Positions 1 to 13,500 of a stretch of 64,000 nt of DNA are shown here, piece by piece. The notes beneath the pieces were generated by a model that worked only from the letters and a program-made list of their open reading frames with translations, had not been told where the DNA came from and searched no databases. This DNA is from Seminavis robusta. Lineage: Eukaryota; Bacillariophyta; Bacillariophyceae; Naviculales; Naviculaceae. The stretch covers positions 85,763 to 149,762 of the forward strand of contig CAICTM010000044.1 of the NCBI GenBank assembly GCA_903772945.1, given 5' to 3'. The translations under genes were made by a program, and so were the position numbers. Numbering within the stretch: position 1 is the stretch's first letter; each line of letters begins with the position of its first letter.

Positions 1-3000
1 CCAGTGGGTGTTTCACTGGGGGTGGAACTTGGCGACACACTAGGTCCTTCACTTGGGCTGGAACTTGGTGATACACTTGGTCCTTCAGAGGGGCTTGCTG
101 AGGGGCTAATGCTCGGACTGACACTGGGGTCAACTGAAGGGGAACTACTTGGTGACTCAGAAGGGGTAGCCGATGGACTGGGAGATGGCATATCGGTTGG
201 CCATTGGGATGGAGATTCACTCGGGCTGGCAGAAGGAGCACTTGATGGGCTCTCTGAGGGGCTTCTTGAAGGGCTTGTACTTGGAGAAACACTGGGACTA
301 GCAGACGGAGAAGGTGTCGGTCCACTTGTTGGAACCTTGGATGGACTCTCCGATGGTTCAGTGCTAGGAGACACCGAGGGATCAGACGATGGACTTTCCG
401 AAGGGCCAACACTTGGGCTTGCCGACGGGCTGACGCTGGGCTGACTGCTTGGAGTCAAAGAAGGTGTCTCAGAAGGACTCTCAGATGGAATTCCGGATGG
501 GTCAACACTTGGTGAAACGCTTGGGCTAGCAGATGGAGAAGGTGTGGGTCCACTTGTTGGAACCTTGGATGGACTCTCAGATGGTTCAGATGATGGGATG
601 CTTGAAGGGTCTGCTGATGGTTCAGTGCTAGGAGACTCAGAAGGAGAAGTTGAGGGGCTCACTGATGGGTCCACACTTGGACTAACTGAGGGAGTCTCAC
701 TGGGACTTCTGCTAGGAGCCAAAGAAGGCATCTCAGAGGGACTCTCGGATGGAATTCCAGAGGGGTCTACACTTGGCGAAACACTGGGACTGGAAGACGG
801 AGAAGGTGTAGGTCCACTTGTTGGGACCTTTGACGGACTCTCTGACGGTTGAGAGCTTGGACCTTCTGATGGCCCTGAGGATGGCTGGCTCGAAGGAACA
901 ACTGATGGCGTCGCAGATGGCTCACTACTCGGAGATTCACTGGGGCTGGATGATGGACTGGGAGAGGGCATATCAGTTGGCCATTGAGATGGAGACTCAC
1001 TTGGACTAGCAGAAGGAGTACTCGAAGGACTCTCAGAGGGGCTTCCTGAAGGGGATGTACTTGGTGAAACACTTGGGCTCGCAGAAGGGGATGGTGTTGG
1101 GCCACTTGTTGGAACCTTCGATGGACTCTCGGATGGTTCAAAGCTAGGGGTTTCAGAGGGACTCACTGACGGTTTTGAGCTTGGAGATTCTGAAGGGTCA
1201 GCTGAAGGTGATGCAGAGGGTCCCTCTGAAGGGTCCCTGGATGGCGTCACACTGGGGCTTGCAGATGGATCAGAAGATGGGCTCTCACTTGGTGCCTGAC
1301 TGTCAGTAGGCGTGGCAGATGGAAGTCCACTTGGTTCAGGGCTGGTAGTGGGGCTCTCGCTTGGACTGGTAGTTGGAGAACCAGTGGGTGTTTCACTGGG
1401 GGTGGAACTTGGCGACACACTAGGTCCTTCAGACGGGCTTGTAGAGGGGCCGACACTTGGACTCACACTGGGATCAACCGAGGACTGGCGCTGGGAATTC
1501 CACTGGGACTGGTTGACGGAACAACAGATGGACTCTCTGATGGTAGACCAGAAGGACTGGCACTGGGATCAACTGAGGGACTAGCACTAGGGCTTCTGCT
1601 GGGACCAGCCGATGGAACAACCGATGGACTCTCCGATGGGATTTCAGAGGATCCACACTTGGAGTAGCACTTGGGCTTTCAGAAGGAGAAGGTGTTGGAC
1701 CACTGGTGGGGATCTTGCTGGGGCTTTCAGATGGTCCTTCGCTTGGAGAAATCGAGGGGTCAGACGACGGACTTCCCGAAGGAAGGCTACTGGGGCTCTC
1801 AGATGGGCCGCCACTGGGGCTTATGCTTGGAGTCTCAGATGGTTCAGAAGAAGGGCCAGATGAGGGGCTTTCAGATGGTCCGCCACTTGGCTCACTGAGG
1901 GACTGGTGCTGGGTTGACTGCTTGGAGTCATGGAAGGCATCTCAGAAGGACTCTCGGATGGAATTCCAGAGGGATCTACACTGGGCGTCTCACTTGGGCT
2001 ATCAGAGGGGGTGGGGGTAGGGCCACTTGTTGGGATTTTGGATGGGCTTTCTGAAGGACCAGTAGATGGCATTCCTGATGGTACCGACGATGGTGAAACA
2101 GAAGGACTCACACTTGGGCCCTCTGAAGGACTTGTGCTGGGGAGAGAGCTGGGGGCACCAGATGGGTCCACTGATGGGCTCTCTGATGGGATACTTGATG
2201 GATCAGTGCTGGGAGAAACACTAGGGACATCAGATGGACTGGGTGTGGGTCCACTGGTGGGTATCTTGGAGGGGCTCTCTGATGGCTCAGTGCTGGGAGT
2301 TTCAGAGGGAACAGATGAAGGTGATACTGATGGACTGACACTGGGATCTGTGGATGGACTCGTGCTGGGGCTGATGCTTGGTCCACCTGATGGGTCCACT
2401 GAAGGACTCACAGAAGGAATGGATGATGGATCAGTACTAGGAGACACACTGGGACTGGCAGAAGGAGTAGGTGTGGGCCACTTGTTGGAACCTTGGATGG
2501 GGTCTCGGACGGTATTGAGCTTGGAGATTCAGAGGGGTCAGCTGAAGGTGATGCAGAGGGGCCCTCCGATGGGTCCCTGGATGGCATCTCACTGGGGCTT
2601 ACAGATGGCTTAGATGATGGGCTCTCACTTGGTGCCTGACTGTCAGTAGGCGTGGCAGATGGCAGTCCACTTGGTTGAGGGCTGGAGTGGGGCTCTCGCT
2701 TGGACTGGTAGTTGGAGAACCAGTGGGTGTTTCACTGGGGGTGGAACTTGGCGACACGCTGGGTCCTTCAGATGGGCTTGTAGAGGGGCCGACACTTGGA
2801 CTCACACTGGGATCAACCGAAGGACTGGCGCTGGGAATTCCACTTGGACCCGTTGACGGAACAGCAGATGGGCTCTCTGATGGGATTCCAGAGGGATCCA
2901 CACTTGGAGTAGCACTTGGGCTTTCAGAAGGAGAAGGTGTTGGACCACTGGTGGGGATCTTGCTGGGGCTTTCAGATGGTCCTTCGCTTGGAGAAATCGA

Positions 3001-6000
3001 GGGGTCAGACGACGGACTTCCCGAAGGAAGGCTACTGGGGCTCTCAGATGGGCCGCCACTGGGGCTTATGCTTGGGGTTTCGGATGGTTGTGCAGAAGGG
3101 CCAGATGAGGGGCTTTCAGATGGTCCGCCACTTGGGCTCACTGAGGGACTGGTGCTGGGTTGACTGCTTGGAGTCATGGAAGGCATCTCGGAAGGACTCT
3201 CGGATGGAATTCCAGAGGGATCTACACTGGGCGTCTCACTTGGGCTATCAGAGGGGGTGGGGGTAGGGCCACTTGTTGGGATTGTGGATGGGCTTTCTGA
3301 AGGACCAGTAGATGGCATTCCTGATGGTACGACGATGGTGAAACAGAAGGACTCACACTTGGGCCCTCTGAAGGACTTGCGCTGGGGAGAGAGCTGGGGG
3401 CACCAGATGGGTCCACTGATGGGCTCTCTGATGGGATACTTGATGGATCAGTGCTGGGAGAAACACTAGGGACATCAGATGGACTGGGTGTGGGTCCACT
3501 GGTGGGTATCTTGGAGGGGCTCTCTGATGGCTCAGTGCTGGGAGTTTCAGAGGGAACAGATGAAGGTGATACTGATGGACTGACACTGGGATCTGTGGAC
3601 GGACTCGTGCTGGGGCTGATGCTTGGTCCACCTGATGGGTCCACTGAAGGACTCGCAGAAGGAATGGATGATGGATCAGTACTAGGAGACACACTGGGAT
3701 GGTGAAGGAGTAGGTGTGGTGCCACTTGTTTGAACCTTGGATGGGCTCTCGGATGGTATTGAGCTTGGAGATTCAGAGGGGTCAGCTGAAGGTGATGCAG
3801 AGGGGCCCACCGATGGGTCCCTGGATGGCATCTCACTGGGCTTTACAGATGCTTAGATGATGGGCTCTCACTTGGTGCTGACTGCTAGTAGGCGTTGGCA
3901 GATGGAAGTCCACTTGTTGGGCTGGTAGTGGGGCTCTCGCTTGGACTGGTAGTTGGAGAACCAGTGGGTGTTTCACTGGGGGTGGAACTTGGCGACACGC
4001 TGGGTCCTTCAGATGGGCTTGTAGAGGGGCCGACACTTGGACTCACACTGGGATCAACCGAAGACTGGCGCTGGGAATTCCACTGGACCGTTGACGGAAC
4101 AGCAGATGGGCTCTCTGATGGGATTCCAGAGGGATCCACACTTGGAGTAGCACTTGGGCTTTCAGAAGGAGAAGGTGTTGGACCACTGGTGGGGATCTTG
4201 CTGGGGCTTTCAGATGGTCCTTCGCTTGGAGAAATCGAGGGGTCAGACGACGGACTTCCCGAAGGAAGGCTGCTGGGGCTCTCAGATGGGCCGCCACTGG
4301 GGCTTATGCTTGGGGTTTCGGATGGTTGTGCAGAAGGGCCAGATGAGGGGCTTTCAGATGGTCCGCCACTTGGGCTCACTGAGGGACTGGTGCTGGGTTG
4401 ACTGCTTGGAGTCATGGAAGGCATCTCGGAAGGACTCTCGGATGGATTCCAGAGGATCTACACTGGGCGTCTCACTTGGGCTATCAGAGGGGTGGGGGTA
4501 GGGCCACTTGTTGGGATTGTGGATGGGCTTTCTGAAGGACCAGTAGATGGCATTCCTGATGGTACCGACGATGGTGAAACAGAAGGACTCACACTTGGGC
4601 CCTCTGAAGGACTTGCGCTGGGGAGAGAGCTGGGGGCACCAGATGGGTCCACTGATGGGCTCTCTGATGGGATACTTGATGGATCAGTGCTGGGAGAAAC
4701 ACTAGGGACATCAGATGGACTGGGTGTGGGTCCACTGGTGGGTATCTTGGAGGGGCTCTCTGATGGCTCAGTGCTGGGAGTTTCAGAGGGAACAGATGAA
4801 GGTGATACTGATGGACTGACACTGGGATCTGTGGACGGACTCGTGCTGGGGCTGATGCTTGGTCCACCTGATGGGTCCACTGAAGGACTCGCAGAAGGAA
4901 TGGATGATGGATCAGTACTAGGAGACACACTGGGACTGGTAGAAGGAGTAGGTGTGGGGCCACTTGTTGGAACCTTGGATGGGCTCTCGGATGGTATTGA
5001 GCTTGGAGATTCAGAGGGGTCAGCTGAAGGTGATGCAGAGGGGCCCACCGATGGGTCCCTGGATGGCATCTCACTGGGGCTTACAGATGGCTTAGATGAT
5101 GGGCTCTCACTTGGTGCCTGACTGTCAGTAGGCGTGGCAGATGGCAGTCCACTTGGTTGAGGGCTGGTAGTGGGGCTCTCGCTTGGACTGGTAGTTGGAG
5201 AACCAGTGGGTGTTTCACTGGGGGTGGAACTTGGCGACACGCTGGGTCCTTCAGATGGGCTTGTAGAGGGGCCGACACTTGGACTCACACTGGGATCAAC
5301 CGAAGGACTGGCGCTGGGAATTCCACTTGGACCCGTTGACGGAACAGCAGATGGGCTCTCTGATGGGATTCCAGAGGGATCCACACTTGGAGTAGCACTT
5401 GGGCTTTCAGAAGGAGAAGGTGTTGGACCACTGGTGGGGATCTTGCTGGGGCTTTCAGATGGTCCTTCGCTTGGAGAAATCGAGGGGTCAGACGACGGAC
5501 TTCCCGAAGGAAGGCTGCTGGGGCTCTCAGATGGGCCGCCACTGGGGCTTATGCTTGGGTTTCGGATGGTTGTGCAGAAGGGCAGATGAGGGCTTCAGAG
5601 GTCCGCCATTGGCTCCTGAGGACTGGTGCTGGGTTGACTGCTTGGAGTCATGGAAGGCATCTCGGAAGGACTCTGGATGGAATTCCAGAGGGATCTACAC
5701 TGGGCGTCTCACTTGGGCTATCAGAGGGGTGGGGGTAGGGCCACTTGTTGGGATTGTGGATGGGCTTTCTGAAGGACCAGTAGATGGCATTCCTGATGGT
5801 ACCGACGATGGTGAAACAGAAGGACTCACACTGGGCCCTCTGAAGGACTTGTGCTGGAGAGAGCTGGGGGCACCAGATGGGTCACTGATGGGTCTCTTGA
5901 TGGATACTTGATGGATCAGTGCTGGGAAACACTAGGGACATCAGATGCTGGTGTGGGTCCACTGGTGGGTATCTTGGAGGGCTCTCTGATGGCTCAGTGC

Positions 6001-7530
6001 TGGGAGTTTCAGAGGGAACGATGAAGGTGATACTGATGGACTGACACTGGGATCTGTGGTGGACTCGTGCTGGGGCTGATGCTTGGTCCACCTGATGGGT
6101 CCATGAAGGACTCGCAGAAGGAATGGAGATGGATCAGTACTAGGAACACATGGATGGCAGAAGGAGTAGGTGTGGGCCACTTGTTGGAACTTGATGGGTC
6201 TCGGATGGTATGAGCTTGGAGATTCAGAGGGGTCAGCTGAAGGTGATGCAGAGGGGCCCACCGATGGGTCCCTGGATGGCATCTCACTGGGGCTTACAGA
6301 TGGCTTAGATGATGGGCTCTCACTTGGTGCCTGACTGTCAGTAGGCGTGGCAGATGGCAGTCCACTTGGTTGAGGGCTGGTAGTGGGGCTCTCACTTGGA
6401 CTGGTAGTTGGAGAACCAGTGGGTGTTTCACTGGGGGTGGAACTTGGCGACACGCTGGGTCCTTCAGATGGGCTTGTAGAGGGGCCGACACTTGGACTCA
6501 CACTGGGATCAACCGAAGGACTGGCGCTGGGAATTCCACTGGGACCTGTTGACGGAACAGCAGATGGGCTCTCTGACGGGATTCCAGATGGATCCACACT
6601 TGGAGTAGCACTTGGGCTGTCAGAAGGAGAAGGTGTTGGACCACTGGTGGGGATCTTGCTGGGGCTTTCAGATGGTCCTTCGCTTGGAGAAATCGAGGGG
6701 TCAGACGACGGACTTCCCGAAGGAAGGCTGCTGGGGCTCTCAGATGGGCCGCCACTGGGGCTTATGCTTGGGGGTTCGGATGGTTGTGCAGAAGGGCCAG
6801 ATGAGGGGCTTTCAGATGGTCCGCCACTTGGGTTTACTGAGGGGCTTGTGCTGGGTTTACTGCTTGGAGTCATGGAAGGCACCTCAGAAGGACTCTCAGA
6901 TGGAATTCCAGAGGGATCTACACTGGGCGTCTCACTTGGGCTATCAGAGGGGGTGGGGGTAGGGCCACCCGTCGGGATTTCGGATGGGCTTTCTGAAGGA
7001 GCAGTAGAGGGAACGGTTGAAGGGGTAGACGAAGGTGACTCAGATGGCCTGGCACTGGGGTCTGCAGACGGAGTGGAACTGGGAATGGCACTTGGGCCCC
7101 CTGATGGGTCAGTGGATGGACTCTCTGATGGGCGTACTGATGGATCCACGCTGGGTGTCACACTTGGGGAAGCAGAGGGAGTGGGGGTTGGGCCGCCTGT
7201 TGGGATTTTGGATGGGCTCTCTGAAGGTCTAGTAGATGGAATGGTTGAAGGGACTGACGAAGGTGACTCAGAAGGACTGACACTGGGGTCCCTTGATGGA
7301 GTAGAGCTGGGGATTGCACTTGGTCCACCTGATGGGTCTACAGATGGACTCACGGAAGGAGTAGCTGATGGCACTGCGCTGGGAGAAGTACTGGGGCTAT
7401 CAGAGGGTGTAGGTGTTGGGCCTCCTGTAGGGATGTTTGAAGGGCTCCCAGAGGGTTTGCCAGAAGGGCTCTCGCTGGGAGCCTGGCTGTCTGTTGGTGT
7501 GAAGGAAGGCAGTCCACTGGGATAAGGACT
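1..7530 (-). repeat. About 1.24-kb macro-repeats of the PSxxPS tail
   Basis: The marker phrase CCAGTGGGTGTTTCACTGGG recurs at 1, 1,381, 2,720, 3,961, 5,203 and 6,416, giving spacings of 1,380, 1,339, 1,241, 1,242 and 1,213. The units between 1,381 and about 6,900 are almost identical over long stretches, so about 413 residues were duplicated several times recently. Units 1-1,380 and 6,900-7,530 are more diverged. The minus-strand frame reads as SPSxxPSxxPS, for example EGPSVSPSSTPSETPTG. The copy at 5,560-6,240 and others have lost many single bases, mostly within runs of one base. Confidence 0.8.
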
Positions 7531-10500
7531 GGCAGTTGGGCTATCACTAGGACTGCTTGTTGGTATGCCTGTGGGGCTGCCACTTGGGTCAGAGCTGGGC
7601 GAGGAGCTGGGGTCAACTGAAGGATTACTGCTGGGACTTCCAGAGGGGATTGCACTTGGGGAAATTGATGGTGATCCACTTGGGGTTGGGGTTGGTCCTC
7701 CGGTTGGTACGCCTGAAGGGCTTTCCGATGGGACCATTGATGGTGTTCCACTAGGCATCTCAGAAGGTGACACTGAAGGCCCGGGAGTGGGCCCTCCAGT
7801 TGGTTGACCAGAGGGGCTTTCCGATGGTACTTCAGAAGGTGACGCTGACGGACCGGGAGTTGGTCCTCCAGTGGGTTGACCTGAGGGGCTCTCAGATGGT
7901 ACTCCGGAGGGTGATTCCGAAGGTCTTGGGGTGGGTCCTCCAGTTGGTTGTCCAGAGGGGCTTTCTGACGGCCTGAGGGTGGGCCCTCCAGTTGGTTGAC
8001 TAGAGGGGCTTTCCGATGGAACTTCGGAAGGTGACGCTGACGGACTGGGAGTTGGTCCTTCAGTGGGTTGACCTGAGGGGCTCTCAGATGGTACTCCGGA
8101 GGGTGATTCCGAAGGACTTGGAGTGGGTCCTCCAGTTGGTTGTCCAGAGGGGCTTTCTGACGGCCTGAGGGTGGGCCCTCCAGTTGGTTGACCAGAGGGG
8201 CTTTGTGATGGCCTAATAGTAGGTCCTCCAGTTGGTTGTTGGGAGGGGCTTTCTGATGGCCTAATAGTAGGTCCTCCAGTTGGTTCTTGGGAGGGGCTTT
8301 GTGATGGCCTAATAGTAGGTCCTCCAGTTGGTTCTTGGGAGGGGCTCACCGATGGTCCAGCGCTGGGGCTTCCAGAGGGTGAAACCGAGGGAACTGATGA
8401 TGGAGTATTGCTTGGGATTGGGCTTGGCACAACCGAAGGAGTTGCAGTAGGTTCCTTTTCAACAGTTCTGGTCTTGACACATGTATAAAAGGATGTGATA
8501 GTCAAATCATCAACACCATATGTTTCTTCCGAGTTTGGATTGGGTGAATCAACCAAAAATCCAAGTGCCAGCGAAGTTGGAGCTTCCTCCTCAATCATAC
8601 TTGATGGGATTGTCAACGCAATTGTGTGCTTCTTGTCATCCACAGACCCATCATTAATGCTTAGGGACTCTTCAGGTGTGACACGGGTCCATGTAATGCC
8701 ACTATCTGTGCTACCGCTCTCCATGCCACCCGGAAGTGATTCTGTTGGATTCATGTTCCCAAAGTCAATGTTCTCGTCATTAATAACAGCATAGAACTTT
8801 GTCGAGGAATCTGATGAATCCAGTTGGTAAATGGTAAAGTTCACAGTTACTGCATAAGCACCAACTTCATCCCCACCAAAGGACACAGGGATCTCATAGG
8901 AATTTGTAACCTCAGGGTTCTGCGTTCCAAGGAGACCCAAGATCTGAGTGGAAGTCACACTATTGAAAAGACTTCCTCCATTCCAGGATCCAGAGGAGTC
9001 GGAACTTTCAAAGTCCTCCTCCTCTAGAACAACTTCATCATAACATTCCTTGGAAGGAACTGCACTAGGGCTGGCGGAGGGCAAACCAGATGGTCGGTCG
9101 GAAGGAACGACCGTGGGGGAAGCACTTGGGTCGCTTGTGGGGGCTTCGGTTCCACAAATGTAGACGGCCGTAATTGTCAGGTCATCAATTCCATAGCTCT
9201 CCTCAGAAGTTGGGTTGGTCGAATCAACCTGGAAGCCAACTGTCAAGGAAGTGGGTTTGTCATCCTCGATCAAACTTGATGGGATTGTCAGGGTGATAGT
9301 GTGCTTCTTGTCGTCCTCGGATCCATCATTGATACTGAGGGACTCTTCAGGCGTAACTCGGGTCCATTTGATGCCACTGTCGGTGCTGCCGCTCTCGCTG
9401 CTGCCTGGAAGTGACTCGGTGGGGTCCATGCTTCCAAACTCAATGGGCTCGCCGTTGATGACAGCATAGAAAGTGGTGGAGGAATCAGAGGAATCAAGCT
9501 GGTACAGAGTGAAACTCACAGTCACATTGTTGGCCCCGTCTTCTTGTGGGGGGGAAGACACTGGGATCTCGTAAGTATTGGTCATCTCTGGGTTCTGCGT
9601 TCCAAGAAGTCCCAAGAACTGACCGCCAGTCTCGCTGCTGAAGAGACTGCCGCCGTTCCATGATTCCGAGGAGTCAGAGCTCTCAAAACTCTCGTCCACC
9701 ACAACCACCTCTTCATCGTAACATTCCTTGACAGATGGAGCCGCACTGGGGCTGGCGGAGGGCAAACCAGATGGTCGGTCGGAAGGAACGACCGTGGGGG
9801 AAGCACTTGGGTCGCTTGTGGGGGCTTCGGTTCCACAAATGTAGACGGCTGTAATTGTCAGGTCATCAATTCCATAGCTCTCCTCAGAAGTTGGGTTGGT
9901 CGAATCAACCTGGAAGCCAACTGTCAAGGAAGTGGGTGTGTCATCCTCAATCAAACTTGATGGGATTGTCAAGGTGATTGTGTGCTTCTTGTCGTCCTCA
10001 GATCCATCATTGATACTGAGGGACTCTTCCGGTGTAACTCGGGTCCATTTGATGCCACTGTCAGTGCTGCCGCTCTGGCTGCTGCCTGGAAGTGACCCTG
10101 TAGGGTCCATGTTTCCAAACTCAATGGGCTCATCGTTGATGACAGCATAGAAAGTGGTGGAGGAATCAGAGGAATCAAGCTGATAGAGAGTGAAACTCAC
10201 AGTCACACTATTGGCCCCGTCTTGTTCTGGAGGGGAAGACAGTGGGATCTCATAAGTATTGGTGATCTCTGGATTCTCTGTTCCAAGAAGTCCCAAGAAC
10301 TGGCTACCAGTCTCGCTGTTGAAGAGACTGCCACCGTTCCATGATTCTGAGGAATCAAAGCTCTCAAAATTCTCGTCCACCACAACAACCTCTTCATCGT
10401 AACATTCCTTGACAGATGGAGCCGCACTGGGGCTTGCTGAAGGCGATCCAGTTGGACTTGCACTACTGGTGCCAGTTGGATCCACACTTGGAACAGCAGA

Positions 10501-13500
10501 AGGAACAGTGCTTGAAGTGGGTTCCATGCTTACAGTTGGGGGCATACTTACTGTGGGATTTTCTGACACAACTGCTGTGGGTCCAGATGATGGGGTCTCT
10601 GATGGCCCAGAGGATGGTTCATCAGACATGCTGGCACTTGGTTCGGAGCTGGTAGTAGGAATAGCAGAGGTTGTTGTTGGTACCAAGGACGGGTTGTAAC
10701 TTGGGATTTCTGTTGTGGCTGTACTTGGCTCTGGTGTGGTTGGTTCTCTTGTTGTGGGAGAGGTGGAAGGCCCCGAGGAGGGCACATTTGTTTCCAGAGA
10801 ACCTCCTCTTTCGATCCATGATGGCATGGCTGATGGAGAATTCGTTTCAATTGCCTCGCCCTTTTCAACCCAGCTGGGTTGTGCACTTGGTGTGCCATCT
10901 GTTGGACTGGGTGTTACTGGACTGGCAGTTGGGTCTGTCTCAATTGGAGCAACTGTGTTGGGAGCCTCCGACTTGTAGCAGCTTGGATCGCAAGGAATCG
11001 TCACCATAAAAGCTGCAGTCCTTTTTTCTACCACAGCTTCAAGCCCTTCGCATCCCTCTGGCAGCAAATCAGGATCTCCAGAGTCCAACAAACCATGGAA
11101 ATACAGCTCGACATTAGCATATCCTTCAACACAAAGAGCTGAATAGCTCATATCATTACTACCCCATTGTGGCTGCAAACGTTCGTCACATGTAACCGTC
11201 TCGTCAACAGCAGTGTACACTGCAGCCATCCAACTCAAATCTCCATCTCCTTCAGTTGTCAATAGTTCAAAAACATCAAAACTGATAGTTTCACCATCTG
11301 TACTTGCCACTTCAATCGGCACAATTTCAAAAGTTTCTGTTCCCGCAACTGGTTCAATGGATATTTCACAATACTTAGATAATGGCACATCCGAGGGACT
11401 CGCAGAAGGTGCAATGACTGTTTTCCCAGTGGGAGAGGAGGTCTTTGGAGGGGGGCCAGGTTCAACATTAACAGGACTGCCCGTTGGTGTTCCGGTAGTA
11501 GAAGTGGGTGCACCAGTAGTGACAGCAGAAGGAGATTCTGTCTTCTCACATGTGTACAAGGCTGTGATCTTCAAGTCATCAACACCATAGCTCTCCTCTG
11601 AATTGGGGTTGGGTGAATCAACCTGGAATCCAAGCGTTAGAGAGGTGGGGGAATCATCCTCAATCAAATCAGATGGGATGGTCAGAGAAATGGTGTGCTT
11701 CGTGTCATCAGTGGGACCATCATTAACACTGATAGACTCTTCAGGGGTAACTCGAGTCCATTGAATGCCACTGTCGGTGGTTCAGACTGGGGCTCTCCAT
11801 CACTGTGGGATTCATGTCTCCAAAGTCAGGGCTCATCATTGATACAGCATAGAACTTGGTGGAGGAATCGTCGAATCCAGCTGATAAAGTGTGAACTCAA
11901 CTAGCACCTCTTTGCGCCCTCTTGCTCTGGTCCAGAGAACAGTGGGATCTCGTAGGTGTTTGACATCTGTGGATTCTCATCATCCAGGAGTCCCAGGAAC
12001 TGACCAGAAGTCTCGCTGTCAAAAAGGCTGCCACCACTCCACGGTTCAGAGGAGTCAGAAGTTTCAAAGGTCTCTTCCTCCAGGACAACCTCTGGGTAAC
12101 AGATCTTGACAGAAGATGGAGTCCCTGTGGTTGTTGTTGTGGGCGAACTGGTAACAGGCGCTCCTGTTGGGCTGCCAGTGCCTGGGGTGCCAGTGGGTGT
12201 TCCTGTTGTGGTGCTTGCTGTTGGTGTTAGTGTCTCACCAACTCTAGTTGGTGCACCCGTGGCTGGGATAATAGTGGCAGTTGTTCCTGTAGGAGAAATG
12301 GAAGGGCTGTCAGTGGGCCATGCTGTTGGGATATTGCTACCAGTTGGTGTTCCAGTAACAGGGGAATCAGTTGGGCTACCAGTAGTAAAGGTACGAAATG
12401 TTCCTGTGGGGCTGCCAGTTGATGATACCTCTGTAGGACTTCCTGTGGATCCAGTTGGTGGAATTGTAACTACAGTTCCAGGTGGTGTGGTGTTTTCTCC
12501 AGTTGTTGGTGAGGGAGTACTCGGAGATGCCGTTTTGATTCCAGTGGGACTTCCTGTGAGAGAAGGAATCATGCCAGTTGGACTGCCAGTGGATGACTTT
12601 CCGGTAGGGCTTTCTGTGGTTATTGTAGGTAGTGAAGTTGTGGTTCCCGTTGGTGGGGCAGTTTCTTCTGTTGTTGGTGTTGGAGTTATTGGAGATTCAG
12701 TTGTGGTTCCAGTAGGACTTGTAGTCAAGGTTGGGATGGTGCCGGTTGGCCTGCCAGTGGATGCTGGTCCCGTAGGGCTTTCTGTGGTCATTGTAGGAGG
12801 TGCAGTTGTGGATCCAGTTGGTGGGACAGTTTCTTCGGTTGTTGGTGTTGGAGTTGTTGGAGATGCATTTGTGGTTCCAGTAGGACTTGTAGTTAAGATT
12901 GGGATGGTGCCGGTTGGCCTGCCAGTGGATGCTGGTCCTGTAGGGCTTTCTGTGGTGATTGTAGGAGGTGCAGTTGTGGATCCAGTTGGTGGGACAGTTT
13001 CTTCGGTGTTGGTGTTGGAGTTGTTGGAGATGCCGTTGTGGTTCCAGTAGGACTTGTAGTTAAGATTGGGATGGTGCCGGTTGGCCTGCCAGTGGATCCT
13101 AGTCCCGTAGGGGTTTCTGTGGATATTGTAGGTGGTGCAGTTGTGGATCCAGTTGGTGGGACAGTTTCTCCGGTTGTTGGTGGTGGAGTTGTTGGAGATG
13201 CAGTTGTGGTTCCAGTGGGACTTCCAGTGACTGAGGGGATAATTCTGGTGGGGTTCCCAGTAGACAACACACCAGTAGGTCTTGTTGTTGTTGTTGCTCC
13301 AGTGGGTGATTCAGTTACGGTTCCAGTAGGGTTTCCTGTCGATGGCGTTCGGGTGGGTGTACCTGTCACGGATACAACTGTTGGACTGCCAGTTGACACA
13401 ATTGATGGAGATTGTGTCTTTGCACAAGTGTAAAAGGATGTGATCTTCAGATCATCAATTCCATAGCTTTCCTCTGAACTGGGATTGGGTGAATCAACCT

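Noticed and set aside
4-7807. Long plus-strand open frames reading GLSDGxxLG-type repeats
   Set aside because: They are the complement of the PSxxPS code. The minus strand has the signal peptide, the domains and the continuous repeat logic.
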